From contig CAJQUN010000014.1 in the NCBI GenBank assembly GCA_907163345.1, positions 3,844,001-3,908,000 of the forward strand: 64,000 bases of DNA, written 5' to 3'. The notes below the pieces were generated by a model. The model saw nothing but the letters and a program-made list of their open reading frames with translations. It did no database searches and was not told where the DNA came from. Shown in pieces: positions 21,369 to 34,300 of this stretch; the stretch's first letter is position 1, and each line of letters opens with the position of its first letter. This DNA is from Haberlea rhodopensis. Lineage: Eukaryota; Streptophyta; Magnoliopsida; Lamiales; Gesneriaceae. The position numbers and the translations under genes are program-made.

Positions 21369-21605
21369 ACATAGCTTAAGACCGGCATGATGGAGTTGTT
21401 TTTTCCTATTTAAGTCTTTCAAAAAAAAAAATGTTGTTCCATTCCCTACTCATAATTCAAGTCACATGTACACGATCGCCTAATACAATCCTACTTTTTT
21501 ATGTGAGCTTGAGACCGTCATGATGGAGTCGCTTTTTCCTATTTAAGTCTTTAAAAAAAAATGTTGTTCCACTCCCTACTCATTAGTCACATGCACACCA
21601 TCGCC
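21369..21605. repeat. tandem duplication of about 115 bp
   Basis: Two copies run from GAGCTT..ACCG(G/T)CATGATGGAGT through CCTATTTAAGTCTTT, a poly-A run, ATGTTGTTCCA(T/C)TCCCTACTCAT to CA(C/T)CGCCTA. A third partial copy of the CGCCTAATACAA start lies near 21090. Confidence 0.7.
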
Positions 21606-21959
21606 TATTTAAGAATAGTAGTTTCATATTCTTCATTATTCGAACAACTATCATCTTTGATGGCTTTTTTTATTAATTAATTTATTGAGTTAACATAAAC
21701 AAAGGTAAAGATTAATTAATTAATTATCGCTTTTGGAGCTCCGGCTTGGAGATGATGCATATACCAATTGAATTAGGGTAATCACACGATATAATCCTTT
21801 AATTTCTTTTAAACAGATCAGATAAGGGAAATTTAAAAGTAGATTAATTGAATATATTTTAATTTGGAGAACAACCAAAGCATTAAGATTCATTAAATAT
21901 ACATTTCAAATCTTTTTCTTAATGGAGCTCAAGAATTAAGTTTGAAATCAAATAAATGA

Positions 21960-23200
21960 GTTTTTGGCAACAAACCCATGTAGTTTTTCAAATATGCAGT
22001 TTATATCATTATGGTTAGAAAGTATGTAGTTTATCTCTTGTGGTTTGAAAATATGCGATTTTATCCCTCGTGTGTTTTGAAAATATGCGGTTTATCTCTC
22101 TTTGGCTTGTGAATATTGTTGCGATTAATTATTTGTGATTAATTATTAATTATTGGGTTTAATGAATAAAAACCCAATAATTTGGTATAATTTTGTTATG
22201 AGAATAAAATTAAGGTAAGTTAATTATGAATAGTCAATTAGGCTAAAGAAATCTCACATTGAGAAATTGAGACACTTATGGTTTGTTTTAATGAGATACA
22301 AACCAATAGAGTGTAGTTAAGTAGAAAAGATGGGTGCCCCTCGCGCGCCGTCTGTCCGCTCGGCTCAGCTCGTCTCGCCGCGCTGCGCGTGTCCCTGCCG
22401 CGAAGGCAGCCCTATATTTTTACTACCCGGATTTCTGAAATGACTTTTCATATACCTGACTTTTCATATTCTGCTGAGTTAAGTTTGAAATTTTTCACCT
22501 ACCTGCAGAATTGATTTCAGATTTAAGTGTGAGACTTAAATCCGAATTAATCTGATGTTAAGTATTGAGACTTTTCATCAACCCCACTAAACATTACATT
22601 TAATTATCTGTGACCTTTGGAGAGGTCTGCTGCTCAGCTATATAAGCTGCACCAGCTCTATGCTTTCTTCATTCCAAAAATCTGCATACATACATATATC
22701 ATTCTGCTTTGATAGTGTTGCACACTGTTAGTGTTAGAGGGAGTCTGCTCGGAGTTTTGTTTCAATCCGAACAGAGGTGATTAGACGTTGTACATTGGAA
22801 CTCACTTGTCCAGGAGGCAAGAAGCTAAGGCGGGTAAATTTGAGTTTACGGGCATACGGATTGTTGTCGCCTCGTCCAGAATTGTTTCAAAATTCTTATT
22901 GATTAAATCTTCAGTTTATAACTAATGATGTAAGTCTAATGCTTTTATAGTTTGATTATTTGAGGTTTGTTTATAGTATAATTTCTCTTCTTATTACAAT
23001 TGTTTAAACGGATTCAATCTTTCAATTTAAATAAACAGTGCCAACAAATATGTGCAAAACATTCCCTCCATGTAAGGGGGTAGTGTGCTATATTTTACAA
23101 ATCGTGTTGGGGATAAACTATATATTTGAAGAACTACATGGAGATACGCTGTCTATTTTGAAAATCAATGTGGGTGTAAATTGTCTATTAACGATAATAG
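21960..23200. repeat. TATGCGGTTTATC-type short repeats hosting the solo LTR
   Basis: On both sides of the solo LTR, phrases such as AATATGC(A/G)GTTTAT, AGTATGTAGTTTATC and GGATAAACTATATATTTG recur every 30-40 bp. They define an older repeat element interrupted by the LTR. Confidence 0.45.
22112..23051 (+). mobile_element. solo LTR with perfect 5-bp target-site duplication
   Basis: The LTR spans 22117-23046, TGTTGCGATT...GCCAACA, and is flanked by AATAT on both sides (22112-22116 and 23047-23051). Removing it rejoins a surrounding repeat (CTTGTGAATATGTGC). No internal region remains, so this is the product of LTR-LTR recombination. The orientation is inferred from a TATATAAG-like box near 22640 and from a GC-rich segment typical of U3/R. 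Confidence 0.85.
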
Positions 23201-23635
23201 ATTAGAGTAAATTGTCACTGACTCCAAATAAACCAGCTCAAATGCAATGTTTAAGTCAAGACTCAAATGGTTCATTTCCTGTGTTTGGATAGGCTAAACA
23301 AATTCAGATTCGCATTAAATCTAAAAGAGATGAATAATATTGAACTTGATTCGATTTGATAAGGTGTTGTTTGCATATGCATGTACAATTTAATTAATAA
23401 TTGTAAAGTGGAACGATTGTATTCGAAAGACTCAAAAAGTGGTTTGACCATCATCCTCAATCAATAAGTAATAGAATTCCCGTGAAATATATATGACCAG
23501 CCTGGCCTAAAGAAAGAAAAAATTAGGGGCACTTACAAGTTGGAACCACTTGGTCAACAATAATTCAACTTAGTCTATAAAAAACACATCAAGTCGCTTA
23601 GGTTCATTTACTGTCGAAACAACATTAATAACCAT

Positions 23636-25100
23636 CGCGCAGTTACTGTAGCACGTGCACCCACATGCCAAAATAATCATGTACTCACGGGCAAAAAACT
23701 CGTGCATCCACAAGCAAAACAAAATCGTGCACCCACAGGCCAAAACAATCGTGCACCCACATGCCAAACAAAATTGTGCACTCACATGCCAAAAAAATCG
23801 TGCAACCACATGCAAATAATCGTGCAGCCACAAGCAAAAAAAATCGTGCACCCACATACAATATCCAATTTTAGTGCACTAACGTCCAATTTTAGTGTAT
23901 CCAAAGTCCAATTTTAGTGCACCAAAGTCTAATTTTAGTGTATCCAAAGTCCAATTTAGTTCATCCAATGTCCAATTTTAGTGCATCAAATGTAAAATTG
24001 CGTGCATCCAAGGTCCAATTTTAGTACATACAATGTTCAATTTTAATGCATCTAATGTACAAAAAAATCATGCATCAATGTCCAAAAATCGTGCATCAAT
24101 GTCCAAAAAATCATGCATCAATGTCCAAAAATCGTGCACAAAGCACAAAAATCATGCCCAATGTACCAAATTGTGAATCAGTGTCCAATTTTTGTACATC
24201 CAATGCCCAATTTTAGGTTGATGCATGCACATGGTTAAAAGAAATAGTGCACCAAATATATGAAATTTTCAGAATTTCGGAATTTTACACATGATGCACG
24301 ATTTTTTTGCCCCAAAAATTCTTAAAATTTTGTCAAGTTCTGCACGATTTTGCCCCAACAAGTCTGCATTTTTAAACATGTAAATTGGTGCACGTTTGAA
24401 AATGAAAGCAATTGTGCATGTGTTCGTTTCTGAAAATATTCAGAACTCTCCATATGTACCTACAGGCCAAAAAAATCGTGCATCCACAAGCCAAAAAAAA
24501 AATCGTGCACCAACAGGCTAAAAAAAAAATAGTGCATCCACAGGCCAAAATAATCGTGCACCCATAGGCAAAGATCGTGCACCCACAGGCAAAAAACTCG
24601 TGCACCCACGAGTAAACAATCGTGCACCCACAAGCAAAACAAATTCGTGCGCCCACAGGCCAAAACAATAGTGCACCCACAGGCCAAAAAATTGGGCACC
24701 CACAACCAAAAAAAGCGTGCACTCACATACAAAAAATGATCATGCACCCACATGCCAAAAAAATCGTGGAACCACAGGTAAATAATCGTGCACCCACAAG
24801 CAACAAAAATCGTGCACCCACATACAATGTCCAATTTTAGTGCACCAACGTCCAATTTTAGTGTATCCAAAGTCCAATTTTAGTGCACCAAAGTCCAATT
24901 TTAGTATACCAAAGTCCAATTTTAGTGCACCAATATCCAATTTTGATTCATCTTCAATGCACTATTTTTACCCATTATGCACGATTTTTTTGCCCCCAAA
25001 TTCTTAAAATTAAAAAAAGTCCTGCACGATTTTTGCCTCAAAAAATCTGAATTTTTTGAACGTGAAGCGTGCACCGAACTTCCTATGATGCACGATTGAA
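23636..25100. repeat. 1.5-kb field of 20-24 bp repeats with TGCAC cores, itself duplicated
   Basis: Two short unit types alternate in blocks: AATCGTGCACCCACAGGCCAAAA (first 20 bases AATCGTGCACCCACAGGCCA) and GTCCAATTTTAGTGCACCAA. Block pair 23636-24380 is repeated in the same order at 24460-25100, including a shared tail TGCACGATTTTTTTGCCCC. So a unit of about 0.8 kb was duplicated in tandem after the short units had expanded. The Cys/Trp-rich frames of up to 136 codons across it are translations of the repeat. Confidence 0.85.
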
Positions 25101-27060
25101 ATTTGAACCAAACTTTCAAAATTAAACTAATTTGAATATATGTAACTTGTTCTTGAATGAATTCAGAAATGAGAATTTGACACCAGATTATTTCACCGAA
25201 CTTGTTCTTAATATTTTTTTCCCTTCATATTTTCGACTTTTACATTCTTAATTTCAATTCATTAATCATATTTTCAACATATATATTAATAAAACACGAA
25301 ATGTGTGTTTTAAATGGCTTTATAAGTCTAATTTAAATTTCAAGTACGATATACCTAGTAATCTCTATTGATGAATGGAGACAGCTTAATCATTCTTGAT
25401 TTCATATTTACTCTTGATATTTGGATTTTATGGCAGCACTTGGTATTGGAAAAATCGTGCGGTATTTTCCCCATTTTAGATAATAAATTGTCTGCGGGTG
25501 AATTCCTGATCGAACAGAAGCCCGGCGACACCCGTTACTGATTCGCATTTTGATTCCTCGGGGGTTGTTTGTGCATGCGGGTTGGGGGTAACTGGTTCTT
25601 ACGGGAAGAAGAAATAGTACATATGTAATGGTGGTGGTGAGAGGGATGAGTTGAAGAATTTTGTCCTTATTTTTTAATTGAATGGTGTTTTTGTCAAATA
25701 AAAGGATCTAATAGATTAAAGTTTTGAAAAATGGACCCATGTGAATTATGTTTTCAGTAAGGTGGACTATTGAATAATACTGTTTTTTGCCCAGACTAGG
25801 TTAAATTAATGTTTTATATTCGATACCTGGTTGTAATTTTCTTAAAAAATTATAAGGACACTTATTGCATGATGCCGTCCATCAAACCAACCGAAATTTT
25901 GATATGTGACAGCTACAGTAATTGAGTGGACGATACGCCACTTTTTCCTAAGTGCTTTTCTAATTTTCTTCTCTTGAATTTCGACCATTCTTTTTTGTCG
26001 TAATGAATTAGCATCTAATTAATCGTGGACCCTTCATGCTTTTACGCACGATGCGTGCATTCAAAATCCGAACATCTTCTTAAAATGTGATTTTATGGGG
26101 TATTATTCTTATTGTCAACTACACACAAACCTGCCACGTCTATTTGTTGGTAGAGAATAAATACTAAATCATTCAATCACTTCAATCTCTCAATTAACAT
26201 AATATCAAAACATCTGGTTAACACCGAGATCGTGTGTTCAAAAATAATAACAACAACTCATTCCACGGGAAATATCAACTAGATTTACCTCCCAAAAATA
26301 GAGAAACAAACAAGCCCAAAAGTCAGAAGAAATGTTAGAGAATAAATAATAAATTATCTAATCTCTTTAACAAGTTCGGGTTTTTAGATGAGACACTAAT
26401 TCAATATATATGATACGTAGATGGGTGCATGTCTTGTCCAAATATATGGTGAATGGATTCCAAATCCTCGATCGTTAGTTTGGTTCATTATGTTTGTATG
26501 TTCAATATACCTTTGTCTGTGTTCATATTTGAGGTTACCATGAATTACGTAGACATTACTGATTTGCTTAACTAATGGAACCGTACTAAACTCTCTTAGC
26601 TCACATCTCGTAGTTGCTAATGATTTCTAAGTACTGAGTCGGATTATTAATATTCCGAGGCGATCAATTAGGAAGTTGAGGATGAAAGTGATGATATTGT
26701 GTTACGACCTAGTTCGGTTTTAGTAGTTTGATTTGGGATTTTATTGTGGTTATCAATAGGTTGTATGGCCCCTTAAGGTTTTTTTTTCATTTGTCCTTAG
26801 TTTTTGGGTTAGAATATTTCCAGGTTGGGTAACACTAAAGTCCAAAAGAAAAAAAAAATGTTTTTAGTGAGTTAGTTTGTTAAAAATTTAAATCAAGTTA
26901 GTTGTAAATCAAAACCAAGTCAACCAAGAGATCAGTGTCAAGGAAATAATCCAACTACTGATCTTGGGTGTTGAATTCTTGAATTTTTTTTTCAAACAAC
27001 CACTTGAGGCTATTAGAGTAACCACTTTTGGTATGGTACGTGATACCAAATTTTTTGTTG
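25101..27060. other. intergenic sequence, nothing recognised
   Basis: No gene, RNA or element boundary could be supported. The section near 25440-25800 has phrases typical of non-autonomous element ends, but I found no matching terminus. Confidence 0.4.
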
Positions 27061-27129
27061 CGTTTTACTGTGCACTGATGGTATTGATATCAGTATATTG
27101 TCTAAATACTGCCTTGTAAATGCCATGAT

Positions 27130-27240
27130 TTTCAGACTCGGGTTTTAGCCGGGTGATAAAACTCATGTCCATCTTTGAAACGACTTGAGTTCGAATCTGG
27201 ACAATGGCCCAAAAATATTGTTTAAAAAATCTCCCACCCA
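27130..27240 (+). mobile_element. possible tRNA-derived SINE fragment
   Basis: TTTTAGCCGGGTGATAAAAC followed about 40 bp later by GAGTTCGAATC resembles the A and B boxes of a pol III promoter. No target-site duplication or tail could be defined. Confidence 0.3.
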
Positions 27241-27546
27241 CGTATAAATAAATAAATGCCATGTTTCAAAATCTTTTGCACATATTAATCAACTAGTATG
27301 GATGACTTTGACATAGAATTAGATGAGCTGGAATTAGGTGACCACTACCAAAAATTTGGGATAAAAAATGAAAATATTAAGTTTAAGACTAAAGTAAGTT
27401 TTTTTTGTTAGTTTACATTTTATTTTATATGATAAAAAATATGATTTTTTAAATAATATGTTGAACTTTTAGTTGTTGACATACAAAAATCTTGCATTTG
27501 AGTTTTTTAAGGTGAATTGAAATTTTATTATAAGGAAAGAAATTAT

Positions 27547-28515
27547 TGTTGAAAATAATAGCAATCAAATTTGACTGCAGCCTACCAATGAAGAAAAGTG
27601 AAAAATTGATGCTGCTAAAATAAAGTTAGCAAAAATAAATTTTTTATACGTAATTAGATTCTTTTCTATAAATAGGTGTATAGTATTTGATTACAATGGG
27701 AGAAATGAGAAATAAGAAATCCAGAATCATAACAAACCATTTCTCGGAACAAGTGCAAATGTTCATTAAAGTCAATATCAGGCTATTGTGAATATCCTTT
27801 TGCAACAAGTCAAGCTTTATGATTTTGAACAGATCCATCTTCGTTGAATTTGGATTTATAAATCCATTTTAATTCGACCACATATTTATTTTTATGAGGA
27901 TCAATCAGGTTCCAAGTTTGATTTTTTAGAATAATGGTCATCTCATCATCCATGACATTTTGCCATATTTCTTTTTTCACAGCCTACTCAAAATTATGTG
28001 GTTCGCAAGAGAAAAATGCAATATTTGATAAGTCATAAAGTTCTCTTAATTACATTTCTCGTCGGGGATTCTGCAGAATCTGAGTCAAATATATTTTGGC
28101 TATGTACTAGATCTACTGAAGAATTTGCACCAGAATGCACACTACCCAAAGAGGAGTTGACATTAACTATCCAAAGAGGAGCTGATACAGATTCTCAAAA
28201 GAGGAGCATACTTCCAAAAGAGAATCAAGACCTCCAAACGAGGATCAAAACCACAAAAAAGAAAGTCGAACGGATTTTAAAAAGCCAAGTTGGACATTAC
28301 TGACATCTTTGTACAACTTGTGGGGAGTATTGAAAATATTAGCAATCAAATTTGACTGCATCTTACCAACGAAGAAAACGTGAGAAATTGAGGCCGCTAA
28401 AATAAAGTTAGAAAAATCAAATTTGTATATGTAATTAGAGTCTTACCTATAAACAGGTGTATTGTATTTTATTACAATTGGAGAAATGAGAAATGCAAAC
28501 TCCAGAATTATAACA
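27547..28515 (+). mobile_element. short LTR element with 188-bp LTRs
   Basis: Direct repeats 27547-27734 and 28328-28515 are both 188 bp and start T(G/A)TTGAAAAT and end AGAAT(C/T)ATAACA. The second is preceded by TTGTGGGGAG, a polypurine tract, giving plus orientation. The 593-bp interior is far too short for a polyprotein. A conventional primer-binding site was not seen, and no target-site duplication is evident. Confidence 0.7.
27735..27985 (-). pseudogene. antisense Copia reverse-transcriptase fragment inside the short LTR element
   Basis: The minus strand reads a broken Copia RT N-terminal region: a VMDDEMTIILKNQTWNLI block (cf. EM..L..N.TW.LV), then WIYKSKFNEDG and a GYSQ.PDIDFNE block (cf. 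GYSQ..GIDFNE.FAPV). It is opposite in sense to the surrounding LTR pair. Confidence 0.65.
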
Positions 28516-28879
28516 AACCATTTCTCCATCATATCTTAGATTTCTAACAGTTATAAGGGTAATCATCTTTGAAAATGAATTAAGTCGATAAAGTGGAGTA
28601 TTATTAACAATGATATTATGAGTTTTTCTACATAAGGTAACTAACTTAGGAAAAAAATTTCTAAGAATTCCATAGAAACTTTGATTCATCACATGTGCTA
28701 TTTTGAGAAATCTGAGTACCTCATTTGGTTAAAAATATGAGTATTAAACTGTTTTTTTTTACTCACACGAAGATTTAACGTGGTTGAATCTAGAGGAGTG
28801 GGAGTAAATGTCGCCGTGTTTGTTAATGATTCCGCTTCATTACATTCCGACATCTGCCCACTTTCAGTATATGAGTCAT

Positions 28880-29990
28880 ATAATTCAACAGCTTGCATGT
28901 TCCCGCAAAGGATCAATCTAGATTTCGTAATAGAAAAGGAGTTTTATCACAAAATGTATTGGTAGCCTGCACATTTGGCCTCCAGTTCATATTTGTATAT
29001 CCTGGGTGGGAAGGCTTGGCAGCAGATTCACCTGTTTTGAGAGCTATCTTGAATGACCTGGATCAGAACCTCCCTCAAGTTCTTGGAGGTGGATTTCTAA
29101 CCGAGGGGCTGTTGAACTTCTTATATGCCATGTTTTTTTTTTCGATTTTTTTGGCATTCACAGATTTATGCTAACATTTTAGAAGGCAGGGAAATATTAT
29201 CCAGTTGACCTGGGCTATGAAAATATGGATGGATTTGTAGCTCCTTATGAAGGAGTACGGTATCAACTCGACGAATATAGAGGTGCTACGATGTTTGAGG
29301 GGAGGAAGCAAGAAAATGTAACATGAGCTATGAAGAGGAAGAAGAGCAGATTACATTGTGTATCATAAATAGGCATTTTACTTGTAACCGAAAGAGCATA
29401 GAAAAGATAGTTGCTGGCAGTGTTGGTTAGTACAGCAAGTTAGTAGAAAAGGATGAAAAGCTAACGTAAATGAATCTGAACATTCATTAGTAAAAGTTCT
29501 TCTTCCTGAGTCTCAATTCTCTTCTCCCTTTTATGCTCAATTCTCTAGAGTTAGGCTAACTCGAATAGCTCAATCCTAACATGCTGGCACCTTTCACCTC
29601 GAAACGCATAGGAAATATTTAATCACCGTCGCTCGTGTTTATGCAATGCCATCCGACAGGCATTTAATGTGTTGAAAGCAAGGCTTCCAATCCTTGAACT
29701 TGCTCCTCAGTATGATCGTTATCGCTGCGTATGTAATACACAATCATATTCGACCGAGAGGAAAAAACGACTGGTTGTTTGATAGCATTGAAGGTGGGAT
29801 GAGAGATGAATCTCCTGGTCTCGATGAGCAGCATGATCTACAATCAGCTTTCTCGGTTCATGAACAGATTGCATCCCCACACGAAGAGACTCTATTGCTG
29901 CAGACACCTCAACAACAATTTTGTTTGGTGCTGATTATTCATTTTATCGAAATTACAATTTGTATGCAAGAAATTTCAGTTTATGGTATT
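28880..29990 (+). pseudogene. PIF/Harbinger transposase relic
   Basis: Plus-strand fragments match the DDE domain of plant PIF/Harbinger transposases: VPAKDQSRFRNRKG and VYPGWEGLAADSPVLR (28895-29070), then YYPVDLGYENMDGFVAPYEG (29185-29260), then NAIRQAFNVLKARLPILE (about 29645-29700) and YVIHNHIRPRG (about 29735-29765). Fragments lie in different frames. About 290 bp of unrelated sequence (29325-29615) separates the second and third blocks, consistent with a later insertion. The catalytic DGTH region and the element's ends were not found. Confidence 0.8.
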
Positions 29991-30194
29991 CATACTCAGA
30001 TCTGGATGGTTCTGTGATTTTTGAACTGTCCTTAAATTTAGGAGAAAAGAAAACCGTATTCATAGTTCATACAATATTACAACTCCATTACACTCGAAAG
30101 GATATCAGGCGGGAGTACTAGAATTCAAGATCGAACTCATCCGAGGAATAAATTATGAGCTTCAACATTAGTTATAAATTTTATTTATTTATTA

Positions 30195-30290
30195 TTTTTT
30201 ACAAAGGGGATGAAAGGGGTGACTCGAACCCAAGACTTTTAGCCTAGGTAATGTGATACCTTTCCAATCGGGCTACCTCACTTCGTCAAA
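30195..30290 (-). mobile_element. tRNA-derived SINE-like element
   Basis: Read on the minus strand, GTAGCCCGATTGG is followed about 40 bp later by GGGTTCGAGTC, good matches to the A and B boxes of a tRNA-type promoter. The sequence resembles a widespread class of plant SINEs. Confidence 0.45.
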
Positions 30291-30489
30291 AAAAATAAGG
30301 TTAAAGTGATCCAACATTCAGTTTTTTTTATAAATTCGTATCAAAATTGGTGATTTTGACAAATGCAAGATATAATAAAATTTAAATAGCATTAAATAAT
30401 AAAATAATAAGCCTACAAAATGTGAAAATGCCTTTTGAGTTCATTATGATTAACCCTTAACTAAATCTTCAGTTGAGCCACTTACCAGC

Positions 30490-30660
30490 AGGCGAATCAT
30501 GTACCAACCAAGGAAGGCTCAACCACTAAGCTTCTAAAATATTTGTTTTAGGCCTTCAATTCCAACAAGGCTTAGGTGTATTAGTTATAGACATTAATAT
30601 ATGATCAATGCCTCCAAGCAATTTTAGGGGCACTAAGGCCTCCAAAAAGTTTGAGCCCTC
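30490..30660. repeat. deletion-derivative-like relative of the TTF-type hAT element
   Basis: TTTGTTTTAGGCCTTCAATT and AAAAAGTTTGAGCCCTCTAC match the left and right ends of the hAT relic at 58197-59145 (TTTGTTTTAGGCCCCCAATT and AAAATTTTGAGCCCTCCCTG). The interior is missing. Confidence 0.4.
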
Positions 30661-30661
30661 T

Positions 30662-31132
30662 ACTATGCTGCACGAACACGGATACAGGGACACATGTACA
30701 ACACGACACGGACGCGGTAACATGGATTTCCAAAAATTACAGGACACGACACTTCTAGGATACGCCGATAATTTTTTATTTTTTTATATATATTCTATAT
30801 ATCCATTATGTTCTAATATACTAAAATTCAAGAAAAATTTTAATTATCAAATATTTGAATAATAAAATTGAAAATAATGTCAAGATGTAGGCACTTCATT
30901 CACTAACTAAAACATACAAAAAAAAAGTTACAATTTTTTAAACATTATTGTAAAAAAAATTGTAACTTTTTTTAAAAAAATATTAAAAAATCATTTTCCA
31001 GTGTCCTGCCGTATTCGAAAAGTTAAGGAATTTTTTTTTAAAAAAACATCCAGACACGCCACGTGGTGTGTCCGACACCGTGTCGCACTCGTGTCCTACC
31101 GTGTCCGTGTCCGTGCCCGCGGAGTGTCCAAC
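30662..31132. repeat. CACGGACACG inverted-repeat element, copy 2
   Basis: The left end reads GCACGAACACGGATACAGGG and the right end CGTGTCCGTGTCCGTGC, an imperfect inverted repeat. The sub-terminal parts (GATTTCCAAAAATTACAGGA; GTGTCCGACACCGTGTCGCA) match copies near 655-1240 and 59745-60095. Confidence 0.6.
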
Positions 31133-31399
31133 ACTATATAGGGTGATTTTTTAGAGTATCGGTGCAACATAAGCCCTCTGGTATCAGCTCAACTATATAT
31201 TTACTTATCCACTATTTCGTTGTCAAAAAGGAAAAACAAAAAGGAAAAGGAAAGAAAACTAACCTGTTCAGAACCATAAACAATGTTTTTCAATCTTAAA
31301 TCAATGTATATTACTTCTCATTTTCTTTGTAAAATTAAAAAAATAAAAATAAGAAAAGATACGATCCACAATTTGAAAACAAAAGTTGAGTAATGATGT

Positions 31400-34300
31400 C
31401 TAAATTGGAGAAAGAAAATGTGCCCGAGCAAGAGCATATTCTCTCCCAGCTATCCAAACCCCAGTTTGTGACCATGATATGTCATCCCATTCAAGGTTCT
31501 CCTCCAACACCTACCCAAATCAGAGAGTATGCCATATATTAATTCCCCACCACAAAAATGAAAATATAAAAAAGATAAACATTTATATATCATCTTGCAT
31601 CTGGACAGAGAAGACCGGTAAGAAATGTTTACCTCCAAATATTCAGTAGGCAGTGGAATCCCCATGTTATGCATTATTTTTTGAGGAAGAGGTCTTTTAC
31701 AGCGAGACCATCGAAATATATCCACCACGGTGCTCTCGCCATCCAACACATTTCTTTCACCATTAGTATGATGTGAGTTGTAAGTTTGAGTTCTCCCAGT
31801 ATCTGATCCGTATGCATATGCTGCTGTTGCGGCCTTCACTACCTTCTCCGCGTTAAAGCAAAGTTCATACCTAAAAAGACAGATTAACAATTAAGATGTA
31901 CAAACGGGGTCGGAAATTGAAAAGATAGCAGTTCCAAATCCTTAATAGAATCTATTTTGATATGCCGTATCGCTATATAGATAATAACAGAGATGCAATA
32001 GAACAATCACATCTATGAACACTGAATCGGTGAGTAAAAAATGACAGAAGAAACATTAAATTTACATGATAAGAACTTCGGAATAAAAGTTAGATTAACT
32101 AAATGTTAATAAGCTAATGATTTCCTCAGCCTTAATAAAATGCATAAGAGGTAAGCTGGATAGGATGTTACAAATATGACTACCAATTACACTGAATTTA
32201 GGTGTATACATCCATATCAACAATTAACACAAATTATTGTCAAGCGGCAGCAGGTGTGGTATTACGATATAATCTTATAGTTTACTCAGAAAATCTTACA
32301 TTTTTACCCAGATCCACGAACTGTATGACATAAAGGAATAACAGCACTAGCCTCCCCTTAAGGAGGCTAGTCCTATGTAGTTTCTATCATACAGATAGTG
32401 GCAACAATGCAATCGGAAGTGTTTCAGTGAACCTGACTGCAAGCTTAATTCAATTTGTCAAACTAGTGATGCTTTTTACATTAACTAAAAGGTGTAATTA
32501 TCTGAGATAAAAAAAAAAGGTGTAATTATCACTTATTTTTATTTTCGTAGGCACGTAGCAGTTACTAAAAAAACTAGGTGAAAACAAAATTCATGGAATA
32601 ATTTTCACACATATACAAGGATCTTAGCCCTGTCGATCATTGTATTATTCCAATTATAATGTAATAGATAAGTAAGAAAAAGAGGATAGGAAGCACATGC
32701 ATTAAGCTTTTAAAAATACATCGATCCCCTTAAATACTCTGCAAAAACATAACATCATCAAAAACTGATAGATTGAGAGTGATGTGAGGACTTGAATACA
32801 AGAATTCATTCTAGTTACTCACCTTTGTGAATGAGTTTCTAGGTACAGAACTTCTCCCTTCTTCAAACGCGAAGATGTAAAGAGAGTCTTTTTTAGTCCT
32901 TTGTCAGCAACAGCACTTACACTGTATTTAAGCCTAAGGAATCCACCAGAAATCAAGAATAAGTGGAAATATCAAACAAGTAATGCCAAAGTATTAGAAT
33001 GAGAGAAAAACACAATTGTTGAGTACTGTAAAACATGCCAAGTAACCTAATAGCGAAAATCTCAAACCACAACAGATTCCAAGTAAGTCAATCTCGGGTA
33101 AATAAGTCGATGAATTTGAAATTTGCCTCATCATAAACAACATATTAGTTGTGCACGAAGGTGAGAAGTTCTACAAGATAACACCACAGGATTCACAACC
33201 AGCTAAAATAACGTAGACATCTCATTCCATAATTGTAGCCAAGATAAAGTTCTATAAATTCTAGAATACAAGGACGACTTCCAGAAAATGAATAAGTAAG
33301 CAGAATCAAGCAATGACACTCTCTCTCTAATCCAAAAGTACTAGTTAGTAGGACATTAAAAGGCCTACCGAAAAGTTATTGTAGAAGCTTATCGAAAAGT
33401 AGTAGTAAGAAAAATATAAAGCGACCACTTATCTTTGCTAATTTAATGAGAAAAATATGAAACCAATTCTGATTAGACAAGAGTTAATATTATTAACAAG
33501 CATGCAACTTTTAGAATGAATCTTCATTCTTATAAACAAAGGCACTCTGACTACAGAAAATTAATAATAGGTACTATATAAGAAGCATTCAAACAAATGT
33601 ACTTAACAAGGCTAATTAAATTTGTCATTCATTTTTGCCACTTACATAATAACAACCACAACGATTTGTTGACTAAACACTTCACGTCCCAAAGTATATG
33701 ACGTTCAAATATTAATAATTTAAAGGTGCATCATGAAAATAATGTATCATCACCAATGAATAAACATGTTTTTGATAGGAAGAGAAAAACTAGCGCATTA
33801 AAATTTAAAGTTTTGAGTGATTAAATTTGCCTTGAGTATTCCTAGTTAAAAAAGTAATAAATCATCGTCTAGATTCTAAAAAGCATAAATGGATATGGAC
33901 CAAACAGGCAAACAGTAAGTGAAATGAAAATAAGATAGTTCGTACGTGTTACCATACTAAAGCAAAATTGCAGTTCAGTAAAACTGTATTTAACGAGTGG
34001 AGTGGAATATACCAGTTGAACAAATATAATCATTGTGGTGACCAAACTGTAAACACTTGTTATCCTAGAACAGGTTAGGAAATAAGAAAACTTCAAAAAT
34101 TTTGAAAGAAAAAGGAAGCCCAAAAACAAGTAGAACATTAACAAATATAGTAATAGATATAAAGCTTAAGAAAGAAAATCAACCAAAAGATGCACATACT
34201 TACCAAGGTTCCATACAGAGATTGAACTGAATTGTGACTTCGCGCACGAACCTTTGTTGGCGTAATGCATTCTGGAGCGTGAAAATGGGAGGGAGAGACG

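Noticed and set aside
24460..24870. Minus-strand frame of 136 codons rich in Cys, Gly, Trp and Phe
   Set aside because: It is a translation of the 20-24 bp tandem repeat. The amino-acid pattern changes frame with each unit-length change, and there is no start context or family match. The same applies to 23570-23857 and 24372-24722.
23636..24960. CRISPR-like look of evenly spaced short repeats
   Set aside because: Units abut one another with no unique spacers, there are no cas genes, and the context is a plant nuclear genome.
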